A stretch of DNA of 64,000 nucleotides, from positions 20,487,822-20,551,821 of the forward strand of contig CM019065.1 of NCBI GenBank assembly GCA_009667805.1, written 5' to 3'. A program made the translations under genes and the position numbers. How positions within the stretch are numbered: position 1 is the stretch's first letter; each line of letters starts with the position of its first letter. Under the pieces are notes generated by a model that saw only the letters and a list, made by a program, of their open reading frames with translations, was not told the origin of the DNA and searched no databases. This document shows, piece by piece, positions 34,901 through 46,900 of this stretch. Source of the stretch: Leptobrachium leishanense (Eukaryota > Chordata > Amphibia > Anura > Megophryidae).

Positions 34901-37900
34901 CACATTGCAAAACAAAGGACGTGGAAAGCAAAACTTCGCTGATATCATTCTAACGCCACTGCATGATCCTGCAAGATCGCGAGTCCTTTGGACTCCAAGA
35001 GATATTAACGGAGGCCCACGACGCCATTGGCAGTATTTATTAATGATTCCTTACTCCATTACTGGCCAAACCCCATGAATTTTACAGGTTGACTCATAAT
35101 TCAGCTGATATTAGAGACCACTCATTATTTTTTTTGTTTTATGGCTATCATTGTACTAGTATGCCCCGCTAGCCAGCTGCTGTGGCGGGCCCCTCTTTCG
35201 GCCCGCCCACCGAGCAGAAACGCATCTCATGTCATTGGCTGCTAGGGGATGGCTTCAAGACCCACCCGCCGCAGGGATGACATAGTACAACCTACGACAG
35301 AAACGAGTTAAATAAGGAACATAATCACCAAATTTGACTGCAGTCACTTTGGAACAGGGGCTTCTGGACTTGAGTATACTGTTGGGAGGTGTGGGCCCAA
35401 CACCTCATATTGTTTCCCAACCCTCTATTATGCCCAAGTCACCCAGTGTCCCTTAAAGATACAATGGGTCTGCGTTTAAGTGTTACTGTGCTCATTGTTA
35501 ATATTGTTGGGATATTTGCTACATAAAGCCCTTTCCTAACGCAGCTGCCAACCCTGTGACTTATGGCACATTAGACTGGTCATCCTCTGAGACAAACACT
35601 GCCTGTCTATTAGACTTTTACAAATCAATAGTAAGACGCACCTTGAATATGCCGTGTGATTTTAGGCACCTGTCTTAAGAAAGGATATTATGGCGCTAGA
35701 AAAAGTGCAGCGATGAGTGACTAAATTAATACGGGGAATGGAAGATTTAAATTATGAGGAAAGACTAACAAGCCTAAACCTGTTTAGTTTAGAGAAACGG
35801 CGCCTTAGAGAGGATCTGATAACTTTATATAAATATATAAAGGGCCTTAAATGATATCTGATAACTTTATATAAATATATACAGGGCCTTAGAGGGGATC
35901 TGATAACTTTATATAAATAAATATGGGCCTTAGAGGGGATCTGATAACTTTACATAATAATATACGGGGCCTTAGAGGGGATCTGATAACGTTATATAAA
36001 AATAAACGGGGCCTTAGACGGGATATGATAACTTTATATAAATATATACAGGGCTTTAGAGGGGATCTGATAACTTTATATAAATAAATATGAGCCTTAG
36101 AGGGGATCTGATAACTTTGTATAAATATACACGGGGCCTTAGAGGGGATATGATAACGTTATATAAATATATGGAGACTTAGAGGGGATCTGATAACTTT
36201 ATATAAATATATATGGAGCCTTAGAGGGGATCTGATAACTTTATATAAATATGTACGGGGCCATAATAAACCATCGTTTGGAAACCAATTCATTAATAGG
36301 ACTATACACAGGACACGAGGTCACCCATTTAGACTGTACGAAAGGAAATTCAGCCTAAACCATAGGAAGGGTTATTTTACGGTGAGAACAATAAAAGCTG
36401 TGGAATTCTCTGCCTGTAGAGGTGGTTGGGTCAGAGACTGTACAGACTTTTAAACAACAACTGGATGACTTCCTGAAAAAATAGAATATTAAGGGACTTA
36501 ATATGTGGGTAAAAGCTTCTTGATCGAAGGAGAAATCTGATGCCATCTGGGGTCAAGAAGGATTTTTTTCCCAGTGTGTTGCATGTTGGCGAGCGCTTCA
36601 GATTGGAGTTTTTGCCTTCTTTTGGATCAGCAGCAGTAGGTGATGTGTGAAAGGCTGAACCTGATGGACGCATGTCTTTTTTCAGCCTATGTAACTATGT
36701 ATTGTGTGTTGTCATTGTTAATATTGTTATTATGTGTCACTGAGAGCCCTTTCCAACCCCCATCCCTTTCCCTGTCACAGAAAATGTTGTCTACAGCTGT
36801 GGCAGATATGAGTGATCATCCTTTCAAACAAACACCACCTTTCTCTCTATGAGACTCTTTTGTGTTTCTTTCATCTTGTGTCCAAGGTTTGGTTGGAATT
36901 TGTTCCACTGTTTCATCTTCTGTTTGTGTTCTGTTTGCATGTCCATGGTCACCAGAAGGATAAAGCTGGAGGAGGAGTGGGCACCAGAGTGTCAACTTCC
37001 AATGTTCACCCCGTCCTTTCTTGCATTGGATATATTTGGATCATATGTTTCATTAACTCTTCAATGACAGGTGGGTGGTGCCCGTTGCGAAGGGAATTAA
37101 CGCTGGCGAGATGTTACTAGTACCCTCAGCTTGCAGGTGCTACCACTGGCCTCTGACACGGCCTGCCCACAAAGCTGACATGCAACGTGCGTCATTCGCT
37201 GCAGGGGACGGCCTGTTCAGGCCATCTCTCAGCATCCAGCAGCGTGTGGCACGCATTGACTGCGGAGAGAAGTCAATGGGGCATACAAGTACACCCCGCA
37301 TCTTCTAAGCCCATCTGCCGCAAAGGGGGCATGGTACACCCTGCAGCGGGAAAATGTTAAAGAGTCCACTTTGTTTTATGTCTAGTGATATTGTGAAACA
37401 TGGCATGCACATTGCAATGTAAATTTGGTGTGAAAGTAGAATGCTGCTTTTCTGGCTGTACCTGTGTTTCTCCAGAATTCCACAGGATGGAACTTGTGTT
37501 GATGGTGAAGATGTTACCAGGAGGTGCTGCCAAGTCATAGCTGCCCACCTTGACCATTATCATGCCACCACTAGGACTCAACTGGCGATTCACAATGTCA
37601 TAGACAGCTGGTGGGTCTCCGTTTTCATCAAAGTAGACTTCTTTCCCGCTGTTTAGTCTGAACCTCACGTTTTTAATATAGTACAGCAGCTGTAAAACAG
37701 GAAAATCAAAGCGTGAATAAATCCTATGACCATACAGAGAAAACTGTGTCTGATTTTTGTTATTATTAAAAAAAATTACGTGGCGGATAAACTCCTCTAC
37801 ACTCACTGACTTCTATTCCAACTGAGCAGTCAGGCCATCGGAATGAGACATTAATGCTTATGGCAGCAGCTGTAATATTTACAGTTCGAGACTTTAATCT

Positions 37901-40900
37901 GGACATTGTGGCTGCTTACTGTAAGTTAACGGCTCGTATACATTGTATACTTTGTATAGCAGCCATTCATTTGTGGCTTCCCTGAGACGAACCAGCTATT
38001 CCATCATAGTTCCTTCTTCTTGGATCTAGCTGGCATTCTGCAAATGAATACTGATTGCCAGACCCTGGATTTAAGTGACCCCTTTTGGTTGCCCCGTGTC
38101 TGTAAGCATATATTCGGGAATAAAAACAATTAGGTACAAAGCCCTTATGTGAGCGCACCGTCTACAACCCAATAGTGCTGAATATACAAAAGAAGTTCAG
38201 AGCGAATCACTCTGAACTTCTTTTGTATATTCAGCACTATTGGGTTATAGACGGTGCGCTCACACAAGGGCTTTGTACCTAATTGTTTTTATTGTTTGCA
38301 TATGTGTGGGGTACACATAGGTGTTAGAGCAGTACATATTGTAAAATATTGGTTGGTTAAGTGTCAAGCGCCGCTGGATTCACTTCTTTCCTTTATTGGA
38401 GATTGTTGTTATATTCGAGGATGCCTTTTTAGGTACTTATGCTGATTTCCCCTCCCACCCCCCTCCCTGTTTTGGACATTCTTTCCGTGAACTTTCTTTT
38501 ATGTGCCCAGGGTGTGGTTTTATGTGAGAGATCGGGCATCTGCCCCCCCCATTTTTTTTTTAGGTGTTCGGGACATTGGGTTGCCCTGGGTGAGCCATTG
38601 GGATGCTTGGTCTTGCCCCAGGTCGCCCGGCCGTGAGACCTCTTCCATGGCCTCCGGTTCCCTGCGGGATTCCTGTAGAGAACTGGGAAAGCCGCTCTTT
38701 CTGGCGGTCCCCCACCTTTTTTCACCCTCCCCAGTTTTTTGTTTTTTTTTCCTGCCTGGTGACTTATCTGCTGTTTGCTTGCAGTATCCTCCACCTCCCT
38801 GGTGCCAATTAGTGATGAGCCGAACACCCCCGTGTTCGGTTCGCATCCGAACTCGAACAATTTGAAAAGTTCGAGTCAATGGGACTCGAAAGTTCGAATT
38901 TTAGAGTGCCATCCAAGAGGGCATATTAGCAAAATATTTGCCATAAAAGGTGTATGGGGGTCCGGGTAGTGCCCTGGGAGACAGGAAACAAGGACAAAAA
39001 GTAAAAAAAATGTTTTTAAAGGAACAGTGAGTTTTCCATGAAATAAAGGTTAAGAATAAAAACAAAAAATTCCTTCAAATATCGTGCCTAGGAGGTCCAC
39101 ATAACCTGCCCGTGAAGTGGCGGATTTGTAGGCTGTATAGAAACATTTAAAAGCAAAAAGATGACATTTCAAATTATGGTAAATGGTTTTCCTTTAATCT
39201 ATTCATAAACAACTGCTTGGGGCGGCAGTCTGTATGAAAAGAGGAGACATTTTAGGACACGCAGAACAAGTTTAGTGATTTTTTGTCTAAATTATGGTGA
39301 AACTTATGCAGACTTTTAATGAAAGTAACAATAGGTGCTTTAAAATTTGGTCTTTAGTGTCGGCAACAGTGCCGTCACACCGTAACCCCTCTGTGGTATT
39401 GTGGAAGAGTGCAGGGTTGGACCCTGCGGTCAAAAATTAAAATGATTTGAATCTGGTATAGGTGTCAGTGGCAGTGCACCCAAATATTTTGCCTTTGGTG
39501 GCAGCAAGTGCCTTCACACCGTATCCCTTTGGAGGTATTGTGGAAGAGTGCAGTGGTGGAGGTTTGGTAATGCAGAAGAGATCCCCGATCTATTCAGTTA
39601 CATCAGCAGCTATAACAAAACCGGGTCAGCAATGATTAGGCACTTGTACTGCGCTACTGTATATGGTGAGAATTGGCGCACACAAGTAGCAACAGGAAGC
39701 AAACAGAACAGGTAGGGAATACACATATGAGAGAATAGTCAAATGGCAAAGTCGGCAACAGATTGGGTCCTCAGAACAAGCAGGGTCAGTAACAAGTTTT
39801 ACAAACTGATTCGGTAAGCTAGCGATGCGAGAATAAAGGCTGAGACACACTGAGCGTGTAGCGACACACAGCGTAGCGAAGCGAAGCGAAGCAAACATTT
39901 TGCAGGCTTGACTTCACTCCGCTCCGCCTCGCAGCGTGTCTACACTGCATTACGTTTGCTTCTCACTGCACTGGACAGGAATCCACTAACTAAATTAAAA
40001 CGTACACACAAATCCGTTTTATTTTCACAAAGCACATGTTATATAGGCAAAAAAAGTTTCTACTCAATAAAATACATCAAAAATGACTGTTAATTTAAAA
40101 GGAATAGTATAAAAATATATTTAAAAGGTAACCCCTGATCATATATATTATAGGGACACGGAGCGCCGTGTATAGAGTAGGGATGCATTGATACCACACA
40201 CAGACATATACTGTACGTATATATCAACACGCAGACCTATATGTACGTATATATCAACACGCAGATATATATATATACACCCACCCACAGACCTCAGACC
40301 ATATATACACATACGCACATGGGGGGTGGCATGTGGACAATCTCAATTAAATGCGCCCCCCATTTGGCTGATCCCTCCAGAAGAAATGTTGAACTCGATA
40401 GAGCAGAGAATATATATATTATTCTCTGCTCTATCGGGTTCAACATTTCTTCTGGAGGGATCAGCTAAATGGGGGGGGGAATTAGTTGCCAAAATGTGTG
40501 TGTAATACAAGTCTGGATATATATATTTATAAGAATATAAATATATATCTTATCTCTATATATATTTATCATACCTGCCCTTACCTTCCCCTATAAATTT
40601 GCTAAAAATATACACACAAAAAAAACAAACCATTGCCTGAGACCCCGCGTAGCCCACATGCCACCCCCCTCTACCTGGCTAAATGTATCTAATATATATA
40701 ATTAAATACATTCAGCCAGGTAGAGAAAGAAAAAAAAAGCTTTATTTTATGTTCCCGGGGACATTTAAAAATGTCCTCGGATTTTATTTTTTTTAAAAAT
40801 GTGTCTCCTTACGTTAGCCTGGTGGTCAGTGGGGTCTGCCGTGGCCGCAGGTGCAATGGCTCCCTCCCTGCGCTGCCTGTCTCTGCCACATACACCCGGG

Positions 40901-43900
40901 CGGCTAGCCCGCACAGTCGCAGCTCTGTCATCCGGCAGCCGCATGCTCCTCAAGGGGATCCTTGGGAGGCCCCTGCAGGCTGCCCTCTACAGTGCCTGAT
41001 TAGAGGGCCATGTCTGCCTGATGTTTTAGTAACAAGAATGTTTTATCCCATAGGCTTCAATGTTAAAAATATTCCCGTTTTAATTCAATATCTAATAAAC
41101 TATTGCTTATAATATTCTGCAGTAAAGAGTCTCTTTATTTCTAGATTTTTTAGTATTTTTTATGCATTTTTTTTACTTTTTTCAATTATTTTTTTTTTAA
41201 CTTTTGGCGAACGTCCCAAAAAGTTCGAAGTTCGCGAACTGTCGAACGGCCGATGTTCGATGCGAACTCCGAACAGATCGAACCGAACCGCTCATCCCTA
41301 GTGCCAATATCATTTATCTTTCTGTGTCCTTTCCCCCTCCCTGTCAGGGTTTTCCCCACCAGATGAGGTTGGAAGAGGGAGAGAGCTCAAGAGACACAAC
41401 TGGGAAGCAAGGAGTAGCAAGAAGCAAACTGCATACATTGAACCAACTGCTAAAGAACTCAGGAGCCAGAAACCAGGGGAACGGCTTCAATACTGGAGCA
41501 ATGAGAAAGTTGGCCCTCTGCTCTTTTATACCCACTGGTACCCATCTGATCCAATAGCAGGCCCGTGATGTCATCGGTGTGGAGGCCGGCGCTGCACGCG
41601 TCCCTTGTCAGAGGCCTGGACAAGGCCCGAAGCCTGGAGCTCCGCCGGAGACCGCCGGCCGGCGGCTGCGCATCCAGCCCCACTCCTCCCCAGAGACCGC
41701 AGTCACGCCGAGGAGGTGAGCCGGCCCATACCACCTGCCTGGCACCGCCAGAAAGTCGAGTTGGCCGCCTCGGCGGACCGCCCGCAGGAACGCTGGGTGA
41801 GCGGGGAGGTGGCTGAACATGACACCGGCAGGTCAGCGGCCCTTACACTCCCCTTATAGTTTTGTTCCCATTGATGACCCTTTTTAGCTGTTCTTTTACC
41901 TTTTTATCTGTTATATTGCTGGCTTGCTTTCAAAAAAATAATACTTTGAAATAAAAAAAAAAGTAATCATTTATAAAAAAATGTTGCCTTATGATGAAAG
42001 TAAAGCTTACCTGCCATGACTGGAAATCCTTAATATTTGCACATAATCGTTCGGAAAATGTACCTTCTCCATTTTTGCAGTTATTCATATCTTTCAAAGC
42101 GTTGGCCACAACAAGGACTGCAGTGTAGACACTATATGTCGGTCTTAAACTAGAAACATCATTGTAGTCATTTTGGAGGCTTTCTAGGTTTTCAGATCCA
42201 GTGCATTCTTTCACGTTTGTGACCAAAGATCCCGTTTCATTTTTATCACTTATGAACCTGCAATTGAAAGCTAACTCCCAAAAAATCTTTGTCCAGGCTC
42301 TTCCCAAGGACATGGAAGGATTGATTGTGTTGAGGAATTGTTTAAGCCCAGGTATAGTCCCACTTTGAAGAGCTAGACCTATGGTTCCATGCAGAACAGC
42401 CGAAAACATGTGTGCAGAGCGTACGACTGTTGTAGACCACCCTGTATTTGCAACAAGTATTTTTCCTGTCAAATTCTGTTTCACCATCTCTTTCACTATG
42501 GGTACTAGATCTAAGCTGGCACCATAAAGAACCACAACCTTAGCGGTTGATGTCTTTATAATCTTAACAATATGAGGAGCATTGCGGTCTGGATAACTTG
42601 TCAGCATGTTCTCATTGAATGCCACACATGCTCCGGCTTTGACGATCTCTCGTTGAATAATCTGAATTCCCACTTGTCCATAGTCATTGTCAGTAGCTAC
42701 TAACCCAACCCAAGTCCAACGAAAATGTACCACTAGATGTGCAAGACCTTTAGACTGAGAGATATCACTTGGAACAGTCCTAAGGAAGGAGGGAAACCTG
42801 ATGCGGTCACTGAGGATGGCGCTGGTTGAATAATGGCTGATCTGTTGACAAAGTAAAGCTGGGTATAAAATAAAATATGATTTCATGTGACAGTGATTCA
42901 ACCCTTTGAGTCTCATTGAGTTGATCTGTCTGATATAAACCTATTTACTGCACATGTGTTAACGGTGCCACCTCCATGTGTCAAGTCAAATGCAAGTAAT
43001 GGCTAACAAAATGATAATATTAATGTTACCAGTAAATATTTTATATTCCCATAAACATTCATTACCTAAGAGTCAGTTTCTTTTTCGTGTTTAGAGACAC
43101 AACATAAAGCAGGAGCTTCCCCAACGCATTTCACAGGTTGATGATCCATTATACAATTGGATGCATTCACCAAACATTTATTTTATTCTGTCATTTCCTT
43201 TATTTTACCCTAACCCTAGCACTTAGAATTGGAAAACGGGAAGATTTGCCCATTACACCCTTGTACTATGAATAAGATATGTGCACACATTTTCAAACAA
43301 ATTAAGAGTTGTCTGAATTTTGGGCAAATTGTCTCAAACTCAAATCAACAAAAAGACACGTCAACGAATGCCATGAAACATCTATCTTCAGTAGCAATTT
43401 TAGTTGGTGTGTGCGTCCATTATTACAATTCGCATTGTATTAAATTAAAGTCAGAGTTATTGACCTCCATTCCTCCTCCACCCATGGCTATTGGGTTTGG
43501 GGTTAAATCAGAGAAGGTAGACGTTATATTTAACAATATACAGTTTTAATTAAATTTGGACTTTGTGCGGCTTCCCCTCCCTATCCATTTTCACCTCTCT
43601 CTTTACTTTCTCTCCCCTTTTGTTGATGTTTCTTAAGGGATGTTTTTTGCGCTTATGGGTATTAAAGTTGAAAACTTTAAGAGGATGACTGTAAGTTTGT
43701 GGTATGCAAAGTAGGTTATATTTATGGATATATTGGACCTGCTGTGTATGTGCTGCCTCATACTCTTTAAATAAAGAATTATAAAAATAATGCACATTGT
43801 ATATATGTCGGAATAAACCTTACCTGGGGAAATTTGTAGATTCCTAGAATAGAAGCCAAAATAACTGAATGTGTGGAGATTGTGGATCCTATTATGGAGC

Positions 43901-46900
43901 TGAAAGGAACACCTGAAGAACATCTGTAATTGGGGATGTGTCTGTCAAGCCCCGTCAAAATTTGTAAAGCTCCCTCCAGGTCATACTGAAGAAGTGCACA
44001 CGAATCATATGCTCGAAACCCCAGAGTGATATTAGGAAGGATTTCAGTATTTTTATTTATCTCGTCCACAGCAAATCGCACAGCTTGGAACAGCTGGAAA
44101 CTCTCGAAGTGGAACCTTGTAGAAGACACAGTTAAACGTCACATGGCTCGTACATAGACTGACCCCAAACCTTTTATTTCAATTACTTCAGAAATTCTAA
44201 CATTTAAATGTAAATTCCCCTTTTCACGTGATTTTATTAATTTAAAAGTAAACTCACGTCATTGTAATAATTTTTTAGAAATCTGTTTAGATCCGTTTTT
44301 AATAAGAGTCAATATACTGCTTATAGCTATTCCTCAAGCTTCTCCGCTTTTATTGGAGAGTAGGAAACTGGCTACTGACACCTATTGACCTTTCTTGATC
44401 TGCAACTCACAGTTGAGAAACTAGCTGTGTTGATGTGCTCATCTTAAAACCAATTTCAAAATGGCCGCCTCAACAATGCCGGATCTCTAAGAGTAATTAC
44501 AACAAAACAAGTCATAGCTTGGTTTGGGGGAAATAACATTGATCTGATGTGGATGGAAACTCTTGTCCACAAGAGAAGCAATTACCCCGATTTTTCATAT
44601 CTGAGTTTGTTCTCTGATCGTGATGCTTCTGCTCTGTCACCCCCGTGTCCCCACTGCTAGCAGGTATGGGGTGTTTGACCTCCTCCACTTTAACTCTTTA
44701 CTCGCAATCCATAGATATTGTATGAACTGAAAAATACGAGCCATCATGTCTATAAGATACAGCTATATTTCTATATCTGATGTTTAGTATTTAAACCGAT
44801 AGTGACCAGGTGATACCATTGTCAGTCTGAAATAACCCACCGCTGTTTTTACATTTCTACGCTGTTTGTTTTCAGCTCTAATTTTCCTCTGACTCGTTTA
44901 TGGAACCCACTCATATTATATACAGTTTTTCTCTCCAATAAATGGACTTTCTTAAAGATACCATTATTTTCATCATATCGTATAATTTACTATAAAAAAT
45001 TAGGAAATATGATGAAAAAAAACCACACATTTTTTCGAATTAATCCCCAAAATCTACAACCACCATAAAAGACGCCAGCTAAATAGTTTCGAAATTTTGT
45101 CCTGAAATTAGAAATACCTAATTTTTACATATTTTTGCTTTTAACCCCTCTACTGCTGAGCCATGTCATCTCTGTGTGCTGAGCTCATTTTGACCGTTTT
45201 ATGCTCATCATGTTTAAACATGATTTGAAATCCTATTTTATTATAACTTCCAGACAAAATTATTTATTTTTTTATTTTTACACCAAATCTTGTCATGTGT
45301 GGTATCATTGGAAAGGCCATGATCATGCCTTTCCACTGATTTCAAACATGAGCCTCTAGCTGCCACGGATTGGGCGAAACCGGTGTTCAAACCTGTGCCT
45401 CTCATTTTTTTCTATGTTCAGTCGTTGGGAGGGTTCTAAATCCTTTCTCAGATTCCCCCATACAGGCCACAAGGGGTGCCTGAAAATGACATCATCGCGA
45501 TGGTTGGGGCTCTTAAAACCATCAGCCCGGCTTCTAGGAAGACAGACCAATGTGGGACCCCGGCCAGAGAGTTGAGTATAGGGAGGAAGGGGGGTTAAAG
45601 GACCATGACGCTCATAGTATGTCGTTGGTCCTTAAGTGGAATTTTCCCCAGGATGTATTATGTTCATCAGTAGATCCTTAAGGGGTTAAAGTAGCTTCCA
45701 CATTCAAGATTATTATTCAAAAATGCAAGAAACAAATTCAAGAGCGGAAAAGAACTAAATAATGAAATATACTGTGATGTGAAACCAGTAAAACTCTAGT
45801 TAAATAATCGGGAAGACTTAGTATAAATTTAAAGTGGCAGTGCAAAGTAAGATACCTAGAAATAGATGATATATAAGGGGCTTTTCAAAGAGCTGAATTT
45901 GTCACCAAATTGCACCGAACAGTGAACGTCACCATAGCGGGCAATTTTGTGGCAATTCGGCTATTCAGAAAGCTGGCAAAGCGCCAGCAAAATACGGTGC
46001 AAATCACCTCAAATCGCTGCAATACGACGATCTTCGGCAGCAGTGAAATTACAGTAGAGACGTAATAGTTAATCTATTCAGAGAACGCCGAACAGAACCG
46101 ACAAGTTGGTGAAATGCACAGATATTAGGTGCTTTTGCTCGACTGGTTTAAACAGCCGAATCCCACACAGGGTTGTTGAGAGAGCACCGAAATGTCACCG
46201 ACATTTTGGTCTTCTCCTGTTCCTCGCACTGCGGGGAGTCAATTTTGCTGACCCTGCAGAGAATTCAGCACTCACTGTGCGGTCCACGAAGTGTAGCGAA
46301 CGAGCTGCCGAATCGATCGGAAAAACCGCCAAAGAAACCACTGAATCGATATGAAAAAAGCCGATGACCCGCCAAACAGAGCACCAACCAGCCGCCAGAA
46401 AAAGCCGACAATCCGATGAACAGGTAAAAAAAACAAAACACCTGCAACTTTTAAAAGGTGTTTGCAAAAAAACTACTACACGAAAATGCCTGGAAATAAT
46501 ATACAAGATCCTATAAATAATATAAAAACGGTCTGTTACAGACAGAAAATGCCATTTTTAAAAAAATCAGGGGGGGAATGCTACAGAAAAAATCTCGATA
46601 AATGAATAAACAATCCTGAAAAGATAAATAAAGAGAGTATTTGCTGCCAGTGAAAAGAGTATATGGTTGAAAAAATATTTAAAAGGGGACATTTTTTACA
46701 CTGAAATCTATGGGATTCGCCTGATTAAAACTGCCGAATGAAATCACCGAACATCATGCCATTTCACTGACATCTCTCTGCTGTACAGTGTCTGTGAATA
46801 GATTAACCATTGCTTCTCTATGGGGATTTCACTGCCGCCAAAGATCACCATATTTCGCTGGCAATTCGCCAATATTTGGCAAATGGCCAGCTTTTTGAAT

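Larger units (their letters stand above)
38810..41300. mobile_element. hAT-type non-autonomous transposon, 2.5 kb, in V2R intron 3
   Basis: Exact 8-bp duplication GTGCCAAT (38802-38809, 41301-41308). Inverted ends TAGTGATGAGCCGAACA and (complemented) TAGGGATGAGCGGTTCGG. The interior has no transposase; it holds a (TA)n-rich block at 40,190-40,310 and two perfect-looking hairpins (40,355-40,477 and 40,663-40,728). The end sequences repeat CCGAAC/GTTCGG motifs as hAT subterminal sites often do. Confidence 0.82.

Noticed and set aside
38429..38879. Overlapping ORFs of 119-143 aa
   Set aside because: Base-composition artefacts; they cross the hAT insertion boundary at 38,810 and show no domain.
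41459..41859. ORFs in the CpG-rich patch as a gene
   Set aside because: Open in five frames because of GC content; no recognisable motif and no splice context.
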